Shown: positions 54,501 to 64,000 of the stretch, piece after piece
Numbering within the stretch: the first letter of the stretch is position 1
Layout of the letters: each line of letters starts with the position of its first letter
NCBI GenBank assembly: GCA_029168955.1
Contig: JAPDOI010000171.1
Span: forward strand, 434,001-498,000
Direction: 5' to 3'
DNA length: 64,000 nucleotides
Source: Aplectana chamaeleonis
Lineage: Eukaryota > Nematoda > Chromadorea > Rhabditida > Cosmocercidae
The notes under the pieces: model-generated
Database searches by the model: none
Told to the model about the DNA's origin: nothing
Seen by the model: the letters and a program-made list of their open reading frames with translations, nothing else
Position numbers and translations under genes: made by a program

Positions 54501-56141
54501 AGTTGCTCATCTCCTTTATCGCCTTCTCGACCTGTGCAGGCGTGACTGCATCATCTACATCCATGAGAGGCAACTTACAGAGTTCCCGAACAGTTATTCT
54601 GTTCTGTTTCTCTCTTTTGGTTCTAGTGATGAAAAAATGCTTCCCAAGAGCATTTGCGGCCTCCTTCCCTGATTTGAAGACTCCATCTTCAAACTCAATC
54701 GTGGAATTGTCGGCGGAGGTGAACTTTCCGGAGATCCTTTTCAAGGCCTTCCACGTTGCTGCTGCATCATTTCTGAAGTTCATCTTCTCAGTGAACTTTT
54801 CCCAAGTTTCCTTCTTGTGCCTGTCAAGGTCGTTCCTGATCTCATCATCCAGCGCAGCGATGTCTGAGTCAAGATGATTTGCGGCTCTCTTTGCGCTCCT
54901 TGTCCTTATCTTCTGCAGTGTTTTCCTGGTGACATTGGGAAAGAAGGTCTTAACGCGGCCTTCAGGGATCGCAGCTTTCATAGCCTTCAAGATAGCATCA
55001 GATAGGTGGCGCTCCTTCTGGTGTACATCGCCATTCCACGGATAATCAGCCGCTTTGCGGAGCGCAACCTCCCTGAACAGGCTTCAGTCTGCAAGGCCTA
55101 AATTAAGATAAGAACGATGACGAACACCTGTATAGGGAGCAAGAGAGTTAGAGAGATCGATATTGACAAAGACCGGAATGTGATCGCTGGAAAGAGTTGT
55201 GGATGTCGACCAAGAGCAGGCATTAGAGAGATTGGAAGAGACGAGGGAGATGTCTGGGCTAGATGATCGGCCGTTGGCAGGGAGACGAGTGGGCTGGCCA
55301 TCGTTTAAGATAACCAGATCGCACTCCTCCGCCCATTCTTCGACGTCACCTCCTCTAGCATCAGAATCAAGCGACGAGCAGAACGTGTGCGCATTGAAGT
55401 CACCCGCAAAGACAATTGAGGGAGAAAGAGAGCAGTCATACAGCTGCTTGAGAAGGGGGATAGGATTGTATGTTGAGGGACAAGAGGAAGAAGGAGGGAT
55501 ATATATATTAAAAGAGAAAGTGGTGTTTTAAGAGGTAGATGGATGGGGATGTACTCGAGAGTGCCATCCACTGGAGTGTTTGGAATAATGTGAGAGGGTA
55601 GTATGATATGCAGTATAGCCCGGGATGTTTGGATGTCGAGAGGTAGCAGAGGGAGAGAGTTTGGTTTCCTGAACCATGATAACATCCGGGTGATGAGTAC
55701 GGGCGAAGAGAGATAATTCAGAAAGCTTGGTCCGAAGGCCGTTTAGATTGATATGTACAATAGATAGGGGGCGGTTGGTAGATGAGGAATTTGAGTTACT
55801 GGAGGCGGAGCACACAATACAACGAAAGGAAGAATCGTGGTGCCTCACAGAACTGAGACCCGAACAAGAGAAGTGCACCCACCTTTCGCATCCAAAACAT
55901 TTTACACTTGTTTTATGCCAGATAACATCCTCGCCGCAGGTGGCACATGGATACTTCTGCGCTGGACCTGGATTCCTCTCGACGCCGGCCCTTTGTAATA
56001 AAATCCTCAGAAGAGCTGCGGCCGACCAGCACCTCTCCCATGACAAAAACCCTCTCCGCGGAGGGGTTGACGTCGGTTTGCTCGGAGACGATCTTCTTTC
56101 CTCCACACTGCCACGGCACGAACGTACGACATCTCTGCAGC
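54501..56141 (-). pseudogene. LINE-A copy 3: 5' half (2A-like, PHD, endonuclease, linker)
   Basis: Frame 56106-55528 has LLRILLQRAGVERNPGPAQK, the C4HC3 finger (CATC, CFGC, H, C, CIVC), SIVHINLNGLRTKLSEL and VIMVQETKLSPSA. The GDFNAH/SDH part of the endonuclease is in other frames (about 55430-55170) and the linker RVKTFFPNVTRKTLQKIR in 54990-54472. The 5' frame has no ATG. Confidence 0.8.
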
Positions 56142-56356
56142 TGAACGGCTCTTCAAACTGATTTTAGTGCTTTCTTGGACGGTGGACTTTCTTTCTGTAT
56201 AACAACTGGGCTTCCGAATCAATGCCGTGTTTTTCTAATATGACGTGCTCGTTACCATTTTATGGTTATTCACATGTTTCTTCTTTTCATTCAATTTAAT
56301 TTGTGGTGGAATTCGTTTTTTATTTCATAATCATGCGAATGATTTGTCCCCTGCAG
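56142..56356. other. Spacer
   Basis: AT-rich; CCCTGCAG at 56348-56356 serves as the acceptor of the next exon. Confidence 0.3.
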
Positions 56357-56501
56357 GATGTCCTGATGCTGTGGAGTGGTCGGAATCACTGACTACGTTT
56401 TCGAACAGACACGGTGTGAACGGCTGTATGGAGAGGTGTCCTTCATCTGTGGACACATTTCGAGCACTTTATAATCGGGAGAGCTCATCCTGGAGTAGCC
56501 G
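56357..56501 (+). CDS. Candidate internal exon, unknown gene
   Basis: 145 nt between acceptor TTGTCCCCTGCAG and donor AGCCG|GTGTGTGG. Reads GA, then CPDAVEWSESLTTFSNRHGV, NGCMERCPSSVDTFRALYNR and ESSSWSS, ending in phase 2. It starts in the phase left by the exon at 46427-46530 (the join gives Gly-Cys-Pro-Asp), so the two could belong to one gene with the LINE-A nest in its intron. Cys pattern suggests an extracellular or zinc-binding segment; no family recognised. Confidence 0.45.
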
Positions 56502-56787
56502 GTGTGTGGTGTATTTTATTCCGATTCTTTCGTAACAGACATGGTTTTGTTGAAAGTAATATATTCTGCATGGTTCATTTCAAGCTGTTGTCGAAATTGC
56601 CTTTTTTCGAGTCGGTCAGACTGACCAACATATCAAACAGAGCCAACAACGAAGTTTCATTTAGTGGCCCGGTCTCCATGTTTTCATTGAAGTTGTATTC
56701 TCGTTCATTTTTGAGTTGGTGCGAAACCCGGTACCAGAAAGCTACTTGGCATTTTTCTATATACCTTCCTGGGCAACCGGCGGTCAG

Positions 56788-56854
56788 ACAGGAAACCCCT
56801 GTCACCCGACTGGTAAACGAGATTATTTCTAGCTGCCTAACGGGTGGACCGTAG
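56788..56854 (+). CDS. Possible terminal exon ending in a transposon
   Basis: After CAACCGGCGGTCAG, a frame in the required phase reads RQETPVTRLVNEIISSCLTG then GP and stop. The TAG stop at 56852-56854 is the first three bases of hAT-like element 3, so if this exon is real its present end is supplied by the element. Acceptor quality is moderate. Confidence 0.2.
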
Positions 56855-56864
56855 TGTTTCCCGA

Positions 56865-56960
56865 ATATTCGTTTATTCGAATAATCGAATACTCGAATAT
56901 TCAAAGAAGTGAAATATTCGGTTTATTTGAATATTCAGCATGAGCAATTTGAATATTCCA
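56865..56960. repeat. TTCGAATA-rich subterminal repeat, left
   Basis: Words TTTATTCGAATAATCGAATA and GAATATTCAAAGAAGTG, the same as in the array at 63652-63900. Confidence 0.75.
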
Positions 56961-57534
56961 CAAGATCGCACTTCATTTTCCCCTGATTTTACTACACTAA
57001 CTTAGCCTATTGACTCCTGGTTTCTCACAATTCTTCAGTACCTCATAAATATATATTTATAGCAAGTATGTACAATATATTAAAGGCAGTGGTCGCGATC
57101 AAATATGGTTGTCTTCTTTTCTTCTTTAAACCCTTTTCTGGGCTCAGAGTAGTAGGACCTGTAAGAAAAAATCGCGAAAAAACGGGCCAAATTTGAAGCT
57201 GGAACTTTCTTGTTTTATCGATGGTGGACGAGCCCACTCCACATCATCGGCATGGATGATCACTAATTTCAGGAACATCAGCTGGCTTGAAATTGAATTT
57301 CAATAAATTTATGAACTCATCTATTCAAAAACATTGACCGAAGTGCTTGCTTTCATTGTTCAACTGTTTGTATTAGGTAAATTTGCATTTATTTCTTCCT
57401 CTGAATGTCGATGATTTTTGACTGCTCGGCATGAGGCTGCGGTCTTTTTGGTCGGCGCTGTGCACGTGTGCACGTACTGGCATCTCTGGGACCCTAGAGA
57501 CTCCAATTGCAGCCCGTTTTTCTTCGCGCTAACT

Positions 57535-57768
57535 TCATAGTTTACCAGCTGTTTTCAATCTAAGCTGATTTTTGTAGTTTTCTCGATAGCGTTTTTCATC
57601 GTGACCTTTGCCTTTAAACCGCTCGTAGGATTTCGTCGGAACGCTAGAAATCTTCATTTCACCTTTAGTTAAAGAGAAAGGTTTAAATTCCGAGCGACGC
57701 ATAAGTGTAGCAACACTTGAGCGACATGGAAATTTCTCACGATGATGGCCCGAATGAGCCATTTTCAT
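57535..57768 (-). CDS. Basic 77-residue ORF, unknown
   Basis: ATG-initiated minus-strand frame: MKMAHSGHHREKFPCRSSVA, FKPFSLTKGEMKISSVPTKS, HDEKRYRENYKNQLRLKTAG, stop. Strongly basic, no low complexity, open and ATG-started in AT-rich DNA. Could be a small gene, a terminal exon or a captured fragment inside hAT-like element 3. No homologue recognised. Confidence 0.35.
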   Translation of the reverse strand: MKMAHSGHHREKFPCRSSVATLMRRSEFKPFSLTKGEMKISSVPTKSYERFKGKGHDEKRYRENYKNQLRLKTAGKL

Positions 57769-57879
57769 GTGTATTATCATGAAACTGGTTCGAGGTGACG
57801 TAATTTGTCTACTTTCCCTGTGGACTTCACCTGACGGAAAACCCCAAGTTCACTCCTTCCATAATGCTGGACTTGGATT

Positions 57880-58110
57880 TCGATGGATTTCCAGCCAGCT
57901 AGGACGACCAGCTGGATGTAGTTTCAAGTTTGCCAGATCCTGAGCCGCTCAACGTCTGGGCTGGCATTCATGAAAGGCAAACCAGGGTTACGGCAGGGCT
58001 AGCGGAAGAAACCGGCATTCACGAAAAATCCGGTTTGGTTACGGCTGGGCTACGGTGGGGCTACGCGTAACCGCACCTCGGGGCTGCGGTTAACCGCGGT
58101 TAGCAGTGGG
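57880..58110. repeat. GGTTACGGCTGGGCTACGG-type short repeats
   Basis: Words GGTTACGG(C/G), GGGCTACG and GGCATTCA(T/C)GAAA recur several times within 230 bases; a related stretch with GAATGCCGGTTTCCGG lies at 60017-60050. Confidence 0.4.
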
Positions 58111-58150
58111 TTTGGGGCTTACTCGTCTGATTAATAACGTGTTGTGTTAG

Positions 58151-58317
58151 TGCACAATATTGAAGCCCGAGGAAATTTCGATCTTGTGAATCTAAAAACG
58201 AAGGTTTTCTCAGGTGATCTGACTAAAATAAAGTTACGACTTGATGATGCGGACCACGTGCACAAATTATCCCAGAAGCTTTTGCAGTTATGCAAAGAAA
58301 AAACAGATATTTTCAAG
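58151..58317 (+). CDS. Candidate internal exon, unknown gene
   Basis: Acceptor GTTGTGTTAG, 167 nt, donor TTCAAG|GTAAAATG. The frame reads HNIEARGNFDLVNLKTKVFS, GDLTKIKLRLDDADHVHKLS, QKLLQLCKEKTDIFK, entering in phase 1 and leaving in phase 0. The heptad-like Leu spacing suggests a helical protein. Its phase does not fit directly after the exon at 56501, so at least one exon would be missing if they belong together. It lies inside hAT-like element 3. Confidence 0.45.
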
Positions 58318-58329
58318 GTAAAATGAAAA

Positions 58330-59460
58330 GACAGGAATGCTACTCGTTATTGTCTGCTATTTTATAGGCCCGTTCGTCACAATATGCTCCTTCATAACAA
58401 CAAAAATTCTCAGAATCATCAACCTCGTCTGCAATTTATATGTTGCTCACGACTAACTAAAATCTCTACGTCTGTACTCCACGCTCTCGCTCTCATCTTT
58501 ATTTTATCCCACATTGTTGTTCTTTTCGTACCTACTTTTTCTCTAACTCTTGTCTTCCATGCGCTGAACATTTACCGATCAAAACATTTACCCAGGCTTT
58601 CGCTCGGGTTTTTTGCCAACCCGCCTCAAATTCCCTCATTTTTTTTCAGAATTTTATCCCAACACGTTTTTGTCAGTTATCCTTTTTTAACATCCTAACT
58701 TGGTACTGTGATGCCACATCCTCTTGGACAGCCTGGGTTTTCGTGGTACGTTTTCGAAACTTGACTTGCCATGACTTGCATGATTTTTCTTCTTTTCACA
58801 TTTATAACTTTTCCTCACCCATTGTTCCCAAAATGCCCTCTTGGATTTTCCATTTTATGTTTCTTCTGTGATCTGCTTTCTCGCTGCGTTCAGTTAGAAC
58901 TTCTGTTTTTCCTCTTACGCTTTGAGCTTTTTTCCTATGCGATTTTTCCTAGGAAATCACTTTATTTTGCTCCTCCAGTGATTTCAGAACAACAAAAAGA
59001 AAAAGAAATAAAGGGATCCCCAGAGGAATTGAATTGAGAAAACTCAGAACCCTAGCGAAAAGATGGAAAAATTGATGTCAAAAATTCACCGAGAGGAGAC
59101 AGCTGGTTCCTGCAGTCACGGCGAAGCGTCGCGAATTTTTTTTTAAACTAGAGGGGCGTTTTGAAAACAAAAGCAATGATGGGAAAGCTTGAAATCTGAG
59201 ACAACGAGCTAAATTGGAATTTAAAATCTCACAAACAGGCTTGCTGTTTATCTTTAGCGAGAGGCACCACAGTATATACTTTAAAAACCAAAAAATACGA
59301 GTTCAAGAAATTTGAAAAAATTAAAAATCTCGAAAATGAGAAAAAGTTTGAGAAAAAAACTGTATTGAAAAATCTGCGATTGATTGCAGATACTAAAGCA
59401 CATGGGAGACAAAAATCAGAAATGAAAAAACAAGCAAAAACGACATTCATGTGCAATAAA
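58330..59460. other. Spacer, T-rich plus strand
   Basis: 58380-59040 is T/C-rich on the plus strand, 59220-59450 A-rich. The open frames are hydrophobic by base composition and not accepted. Confidence 0.35.
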
Positions 59461-59471
59461 AACGACGAGTA

Positions 59472-59892
59472 CTCAGACAGGACGGGGGAATCACCCGGCT
59501 GTGCGAAGGGGGTATCACCAGTTGCAACGACCCGCGGGTGAGTCCCCCATGATACCCCCGGGTGACCCGAATCGCTACCGGGCGTTATTATTCACCTCAA
59601 GCATGTCGCCCCGGATCCACGACGGAGAAACGCCCCGCCTCGGCACAAGGACGTAATCTTCGGCGCGGTCTGCGGTGAGGCACCCCCCCCCCCGCAGATC
59701 GCGGCGACCCCCCCCCCCAGCCGAGAGGATACCCCTATCCCCCAGCGGTCAAAATTGTGCTGTCTTTGGATGGTCCCCCGGGTGATCGAAAACCAACTCC
59801 AGTCAGAAAATCGTCGGGGAATCACCCTGGCTGCATTCGCAGCGGCGAACAAAGACAAAAACCTCCCGGGTGATCCGACATCCCTGTCTGAG
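59472..59892. mobile_element. 421-bp MITE, Tc1/mariner-like
   Basis: Termini CTCAGACAGG(G) in inverted orientation flanked by TA on both sides (59470-59471 and 59893-59894). The interior is GC-rich with repeated ATCACCCGG/CCGGGTGAT words and two C runs (59676-59685, 59708-59716). No transposase. Confidence 0.6.
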
Positions 59893-60378
59893 TAATCTGG
59901 GAAATACGACACGAATGTCATTATTGATTGTGTCCCATCGAGATTCTTTGCGTCAATTGAGTGGCAAGTACGTGTTCACGGTCTGGTTGGCCGCCCAACC
60001 ACGGTGGAGCGGTGGTGAATGCCGGTTTCCGGTTTGGCTACCGCTGGGTCGGCTGCCCTAATCAAGCCCAAGCCCAGCCAGCTGCGTTTATGAATCCCAG
60101 CCATGTTGTCGCCCAGACATCTCATGGAGCTGGGAAGCGAGATACTACACGACGAGTTCCCAGTGGCATGGTGTCGGTCTCAACGGCCAACTACGAATTG
60201 TCGCTGAGTCTCAACTGAACTGAACTCAAAATACCTGAACTCAACTATGCTAAACTAAACTAGACCGAAGCAGATCACATATTTGTCTTCTTTTTCGCGG
60301 CCAGCATTATTTAGCGGCTATTTCGCGGCTATTACTCGGGAAACAGGCGTTCTGCGGCTATTTCTCGGCCAAGACTCA

Positions 60379-60815
60379 CGCTCGTAAACGTGGTTGAGAT
60401 AACTATGGAAATAGAATGGTATGACTCAGAAACAACGCCAAATACTTTTTAAGCGTCAAAAACGACCCACAATGACGCTATACGACTGAGAAGTTGGCCC
60501 CACCCCCGTATCTGCCCGCCCCCTGTATTTGCGTCCTCCAAAACAGGGGTCCTGGGCAATTCTCACCATCGGCGGCACTTTTGGGTAGTACAATAGGTAA
60601 ATCATAGACGTCGCCGACGGTAGAAATGGCCCCAGCACCCCTCTTTAAAAGGACGCAAATACAGGGGGCGGGCAGATACAGGTTCGGGGCCAACTCCTCA
60701 GTCGTGTAGCGTCATTGTGGGTCGTTTTTGACGCTTCAGATTGCGTGGGCGTTGTGTTCTGAGCCATACCATTCTATTTCCGTAGTTACTATCTCAACCA
60801 CGTTCACCAGCGTGT
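60379..60815. mobile_element. 437-bp palindromic element
   Basis: Arms of about 190 bases: CACGCTCGTAAACGTGGTTG (left) opposite CACGCTGGTGAACGTGGTTG (complement of right), GCGTCAAAAACGACCCACAA identical in both, TCTGCCCGCCCCCTGTATTT identical in both. The middle pairs further (CATCGGCGGC with GTCGCCGACG). Foldback or MITE; ends and duplication not resolved. Confidence 0.7.
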
Positions 60816-61744
60816 ATGCTGAATTTAGAGGCATCGTTCACGATGAATTTCGTTTTCGAGTTATAAATATATATAATGAGAGCTCTAGTACCCAGTATAA
60901 CGGCTACTTTGAAAAAAGAGCGAAAAATTCACTGAAAACCCCTTTTTCAGACCGAAAATATCTCAATCGACTTTTGAGAAAGGAAGAGGCGAGCGTTAGA
61001 TATCGCTGTTTTGACCAACGATCTCACGATCAAATGAAGTTTATCTTTCTTTCAAGTGATTTGTTGAGAAGGATAGGTTAATCGATGTATGTAGAAAAGT
61101 CATTCTTCACGTAATCCTTTGGTATATTCCAGCAACTTCCCTCAGTTGTACTGTATCAATTAATATCATTTACTTATATGATGGCTGTCAGCAAAATGTG
61201 TCAGATGACTGACGGACGGCCGGCTTTTTTGATGGAGTTTGAGACATTCAACCTCATTTATCTTTAGAATAAGGCGTTTTTAACCGTAAAAACTCTCTCT
61301 CTACGTTCTTAGGAGGGCCCAGAAAATCATTTGAACCGAAAAAACGGTGAATGGTTTTCAGCGCGTACGATGCCTTTAAGTGACAAGAGTGCAGCTGCTT
61401 CAATTACCTATGTTTGCGGTACATTGGCCCTGCCCAGCATCTGGAAGCCCTTCACATCCGGTGGCGGCCCCAGCGGTGGTTGGGCCGCCCAGCCGCGACG
61501 CTTGGATATACGGACCGCGACGCCTGTTGGTGTGCCGACCGCGACCGCTTCGCTGTAAAGTAGTTCCTAAGCTAGATAAAAGTCTTGCAGGATGTGAACT
61601 GCTGCTAAATAGGCGGCTAAACGCGACACGCCAAAATATCAACAGCCCGACAACAGGTGGATGTCGCTGGGCAACGGGCAGGTCTCAGGCTGAATGTGCG
61701 CGTGATTTGAGTTGTCAAGAGGGTGCGGATTATGAAATGAAAAC
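60816..61744. other. Spacer
   Basis: No accepted gene. TTTTTCAG at 60944-60951 and an open segment after it look exon-like by chance. Confidence 0.3.
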
Positions 61745-63555
61745 TTCTTCTCTTCTTCTTCTTCTTGTTTGCAACCGCAGGAAGGTTTTTGTCAAAGGAT
61801 CAAGAAACGGGCGACTGAAACCGGATTCGTCCACAAATCCATTGTTGTCAAAGTGGTAGGCCTCTTTGGGCAATCGAATGGGTGCTCAGTTGTGGGTCCA
61901 CGGCTACCACAGTCCGGTCACTCGTCAGGCTTACTGCGATCGATCTTATGCAAGTATGGCATCAGCATATGGGAATGACCGCAGCGCAACGAGGCAAGGG
62001 TACTTCTAAACCGCCTACCGAGTTCCATCTCGGTGTTGCTGACTATAGGTGGTACGATCCCCAATATGGGATTGACGGTCATCCTACTCAAGTGATTCGT
62101 GACGAACTTTGTGTGCTCCGCACGTAAAAGACGCAGACGATCCAGTTGGGAGTCCGTCCATCTTTGTATATTGACTTTCTCGGGAGCAAAAGGCCTTCTG
62201 ATATGTCTCTCTCTCACGAGATTCATTATCCTTTTTAATGGGTGGTCAGGCTGCTTGACAATTTTAATAACCAGTTGCTGTGCTTGGAGTTGGCAGTGCT
62301 CCTTAACTGGCAGAATTCGGGCTTCGGCATGAAGATGTTCCACTGGGGTGCTTTAGCACACCCTGTTGCAATCCGAAGAGCAGCATTTTGGACTCGCCGC
62401 ATCTTTGTCCACGATGAATCCGATATTATGTACTGCCATACCGGTGCAGCGCACTTCAACGCTGGCTGCAATATTGCTTTGTAGGTGGTCAAAATTGTCT
62501 CCTTGCTACTTACCCACGACGTTCCTCCTAGAGGTAGTAGGAAGTTGAGCTTTGCTTTCACTGTAGCCTGTTTCTGCTCATTTTCTTGTGGAACCTCAAC
62601 TAAGGATCCAATACTAGGCCGAGCAGCTTAGGAAAACGTGCGGCAGGCAGACGAGCGTCTTCCCAATCGACAACGGGGTGAGCGCAGTGTTCCTCAGGTT
62701 AAGTGGAGAAAATAGATACAGATGATTTAGCGGCAGAAACAGTGAGCATCATATCATGGAGAAAGCTCTTCAGAACAGTGAGGTAGCTATTGATCTTGCG
62801 TGCAGCTATATTAATGTTCCTGTCTCGGCACAAGATGGTGATGTCATCCGCATACGCAACGACTTTGGTGTCACTGGGGGAACGGGCAAATCTTCAAGGT
62901 AAAGACTGAACAGAGCAGGCGATATAACTCCTCCTTGAGGGACACTGGCGGCAATAGGGATGCTAATAGGGAAATGTCCCTGAAAAGCACTTTTGCTCGG
63001 CGCGCTTTGATGAGTGCGGTTATCCATCGCTTCTGCCAAGGCGGGATGGTGGACATCAATAGGTTCTCAGACAGTATGCCCAAGTTGACAGTGTCAAACG
63101 CCTTCGTGAGGTCCAGGGCTGCTCCAACAGTACGTTGAGGTTTTCTGGCGTTAAAGCCATCGCAAACAGCTCACAATCTTGAGCAGGGCCGTGGTGGTAG
63201 AGTGTAGTTAGCGGAATCCATGCTGGTGCTGCTGTTTGTTATTATGCTCGGCCAGCTCCTTGACGACCAGTTTCTCAGTGGCTTCGGTGATTGGTGATAA
63301 AAGACTTATAGGCCTGTATCCCTTAGCCGTGGATGGCGATTTTCCTGGCTTGGACAATGGGATGACGCTTGCCATTTTCCAGTCTTGCGGTAGGATGCGC
63401 GTTCGAAAGGATGTGTTGATGAAGTCAGCCAGGATTGGCATAATCTTGTTCGGCAGTTTGTTCAAGGCCGCTGGACTAACGCTATCCGGCTCTACAGCCT
63501 TCGAGTTGCGCATCCCTTTAACCACCTTTCCAATCTGCGCGGGCGTCACAGCGGT
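61745..63555 (-). mobile_element. LINE-A copy 5, 5'-truncated, minus strand
   Basis: 3' end with (AAG)n tail (61745-61766), then C-terminal region, RT and a truncation point just upstream of VTPAQIGKVVKGMRNSKAV. Carries LLSPITEATEKLVVKEL, AAPVWQYIISDSSWTKM and RMTVNPILGIVPPI; the sequence is close to the copy at 10154 (same subfamily). The YADD region (about 62850) is frameshifted. Confidence 0.9.
61918..62343 (-). pseudogene. LINE-A copy 5: C-terminal region
   Basis: 141-codon frame: EHLHAEARILPVKEHCQLQA, RWTDSQLDRLRLLRAEHTKF, GRRFRSTLASLRCGHSHML, ending before the finger, which is disrupted. Confidence 0.8.
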
Positions 63556-63558
63556 CAT
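63208..63558 (-). pseudogene. LINE-A copy 5: RT N-terminal part
   Basis: 116-codon frame: VTPAQIGKVVKGMRNSKAVE, QDWKMASVIPLSKPGKSPST, GYRPISLLSPITEATEKLVV, HQHGFR. GPDG has become EPDS at the conserved turn. Confidence 0.8.
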
Positions 63559-63635
63559 CAGCGTCAGATAAAAACTTGACAGCCTGTTGTCGACGACCCA
63601 GTTTGCCGGAGTGGATTGAATGGGTTAGTACGCAA

Positions 63636-63943
63636 TAGAGTGTTGCCCGAATATTCGTTTATTCGAATATTATTCTAATATTCGAATAATTCTAGTATTC
63701 GAATATTCAAAGAAGTGGATTACTCGGTTTATTCGAATAACCGATTATTCAAAGAAGTGGAAAACTCGTTTATTCGAATAACCAAATATTCAAAGAAGTG
63801 GAATACTCCTTTATTCGAATAATCGAATATTCAAAGAAGTGGAATATTCGGTTTATTCTAATAATCGATTATTCAAGCAAGTGGATTATTCGAATTATTA
63901 GTTTATTCGATTTTTCGAAAAAAATATTCGTTCCAAAGCTCTA
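63636..63943. repeat. TTCGAATA-rich array at the right end of hAT-like element 3
   Basis: Starts TAGAGTGTTGCCCGAATATTCG, similar to the left terminus at 56852, and continues with about 43-base units containing AAAGAAGTGGAATACTCG and TTATTCGAATAA, ending in the right terminus. It could be a separate 308-bp non-autonomous copy sharing the right end. Confidence 0.7.
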
Positions 63944-64000
63944 GTGGACCGAGAGGTTTCATGACTGCCTGTAACAGAAATTTTTACGAAAGTCCAAAAA

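Larger units (their letters stand above)
49279..56141 (-). mobile_element. LINE-A copy 3, minus strand, split by another LINE-A
   Basis: In two parts: 5' part 56141-54501 and 3' part 51049-49279, together about 3.4 kb. The 5' end is at the family boundary (GCTGCAGAGATGTCGTACG) and the 3' end has the (AAG)n tail. The break lies in the RT between KAIKEMSN and SNSKALGPDG, exactly where a plus-strand LINE-A (51050-54500) is inserted. No outer target duplication was recognised. Confidence 0.92.
56852..63943. mobile_element. Candidate hAT-like element 3 (7.1 kb)
   Basis: Left end TAGTGTTTCCCGAATATTCG, right end (complement) TAGAGCTTTGGAACGAATAT, both followed by TTCGAATA-rich subterminal repeats, and flanked by the same 8 bases GTGGACCG (56844-56851 and 63944-63951). 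TAGNG ends with an 8-bp duplication fit hAT. The interior includes a MITE (59472-59892), a palindrome (60379-60815), a 5'-truncated LINE-A (61745-63555) and two coding-like segments. A second left-type end at 63636 complicates the right border. No transposase identified. Confidence 0.55.

Noticed and set aside
49250..56170. Outer target duplication for LINE-A copy 3
   Set aside because: Sequences next to 49279 and 56141 (CCCCCAATG and TGAACGGCTCTTC) do not match, so none is claimed.

Overview
The window is eukaryotic nuclear DNA, most likely from a clade V (strongylid, hookworm-like) nematode. The reasons are nematode-style splice sites (acceptors ending TTTCAG or TTTTAG, some candidate introns near 40-50 nt), an RTE-type retrotransposon that resembles those common in hookworm assemblies as I remember them, and very dense repeats. 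No operon, bacterial gene, CRISPR array or convincing tRNA/rRNA gene was seen. No complete host gene is visible. What remains of genes is short candidate exons between and under transposons.

Layout. 1-6330: a 113-bp satellite array that starts before the window. 6.5-15.1 kb: a 331-bp 5'-only LINE scrap, weak minus-strand exons, then a full-length LINE (LINE-A, 10154-13600) sitting in an exon of a minus-strand host gene, then a 1.1-kb PIF/Harbinger-like element. 15.2-17.5 kb: two paralogous gene fragments facing each other. 17.9-21.7 kb: LINE-C (minus), itself hit by a MITE. 22.8-31.5 kb: a three-level nest, in which a 42-bp minisatellite is split by LINE-B (minus) and LINE-B is split by an RTE element (plus). 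33.9-38.1 kb: a hAT-like element with 8-bp target duplications, carrying CR1-like LINE pieces. 39.1-44.7 kb: a large foldback array and a second hAT-like element containing another foldback. 46.4-47.5 kb: a candidate first coding exon and two small hairpin MITEs. 49.3-56.1 kb: one LINE-A copy inserted antisense into the reverse transcriptase region of another. 56.4-64 kb: a candidate exon followed by a third hAT-like element (56852-63943) with further insertions.

LINE-A, -B and -C share one architecture: a Leu-rich stretch and a 2A-like motif ending NPGP, a PHD-type Cys4-His-Cys3 finger, an APE-type endonuclease, a reverse transcriptase with YADD, and a C-terminal Cys/His finger. All copies carry frameshifts or stops. 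Target-site duplications read directly from the sequence fix the ends and insertion order of at least seven elements, so the region can be peeled back to older states. The most informative result of doing so is a host exon that becomes open once LINE-A is removed.
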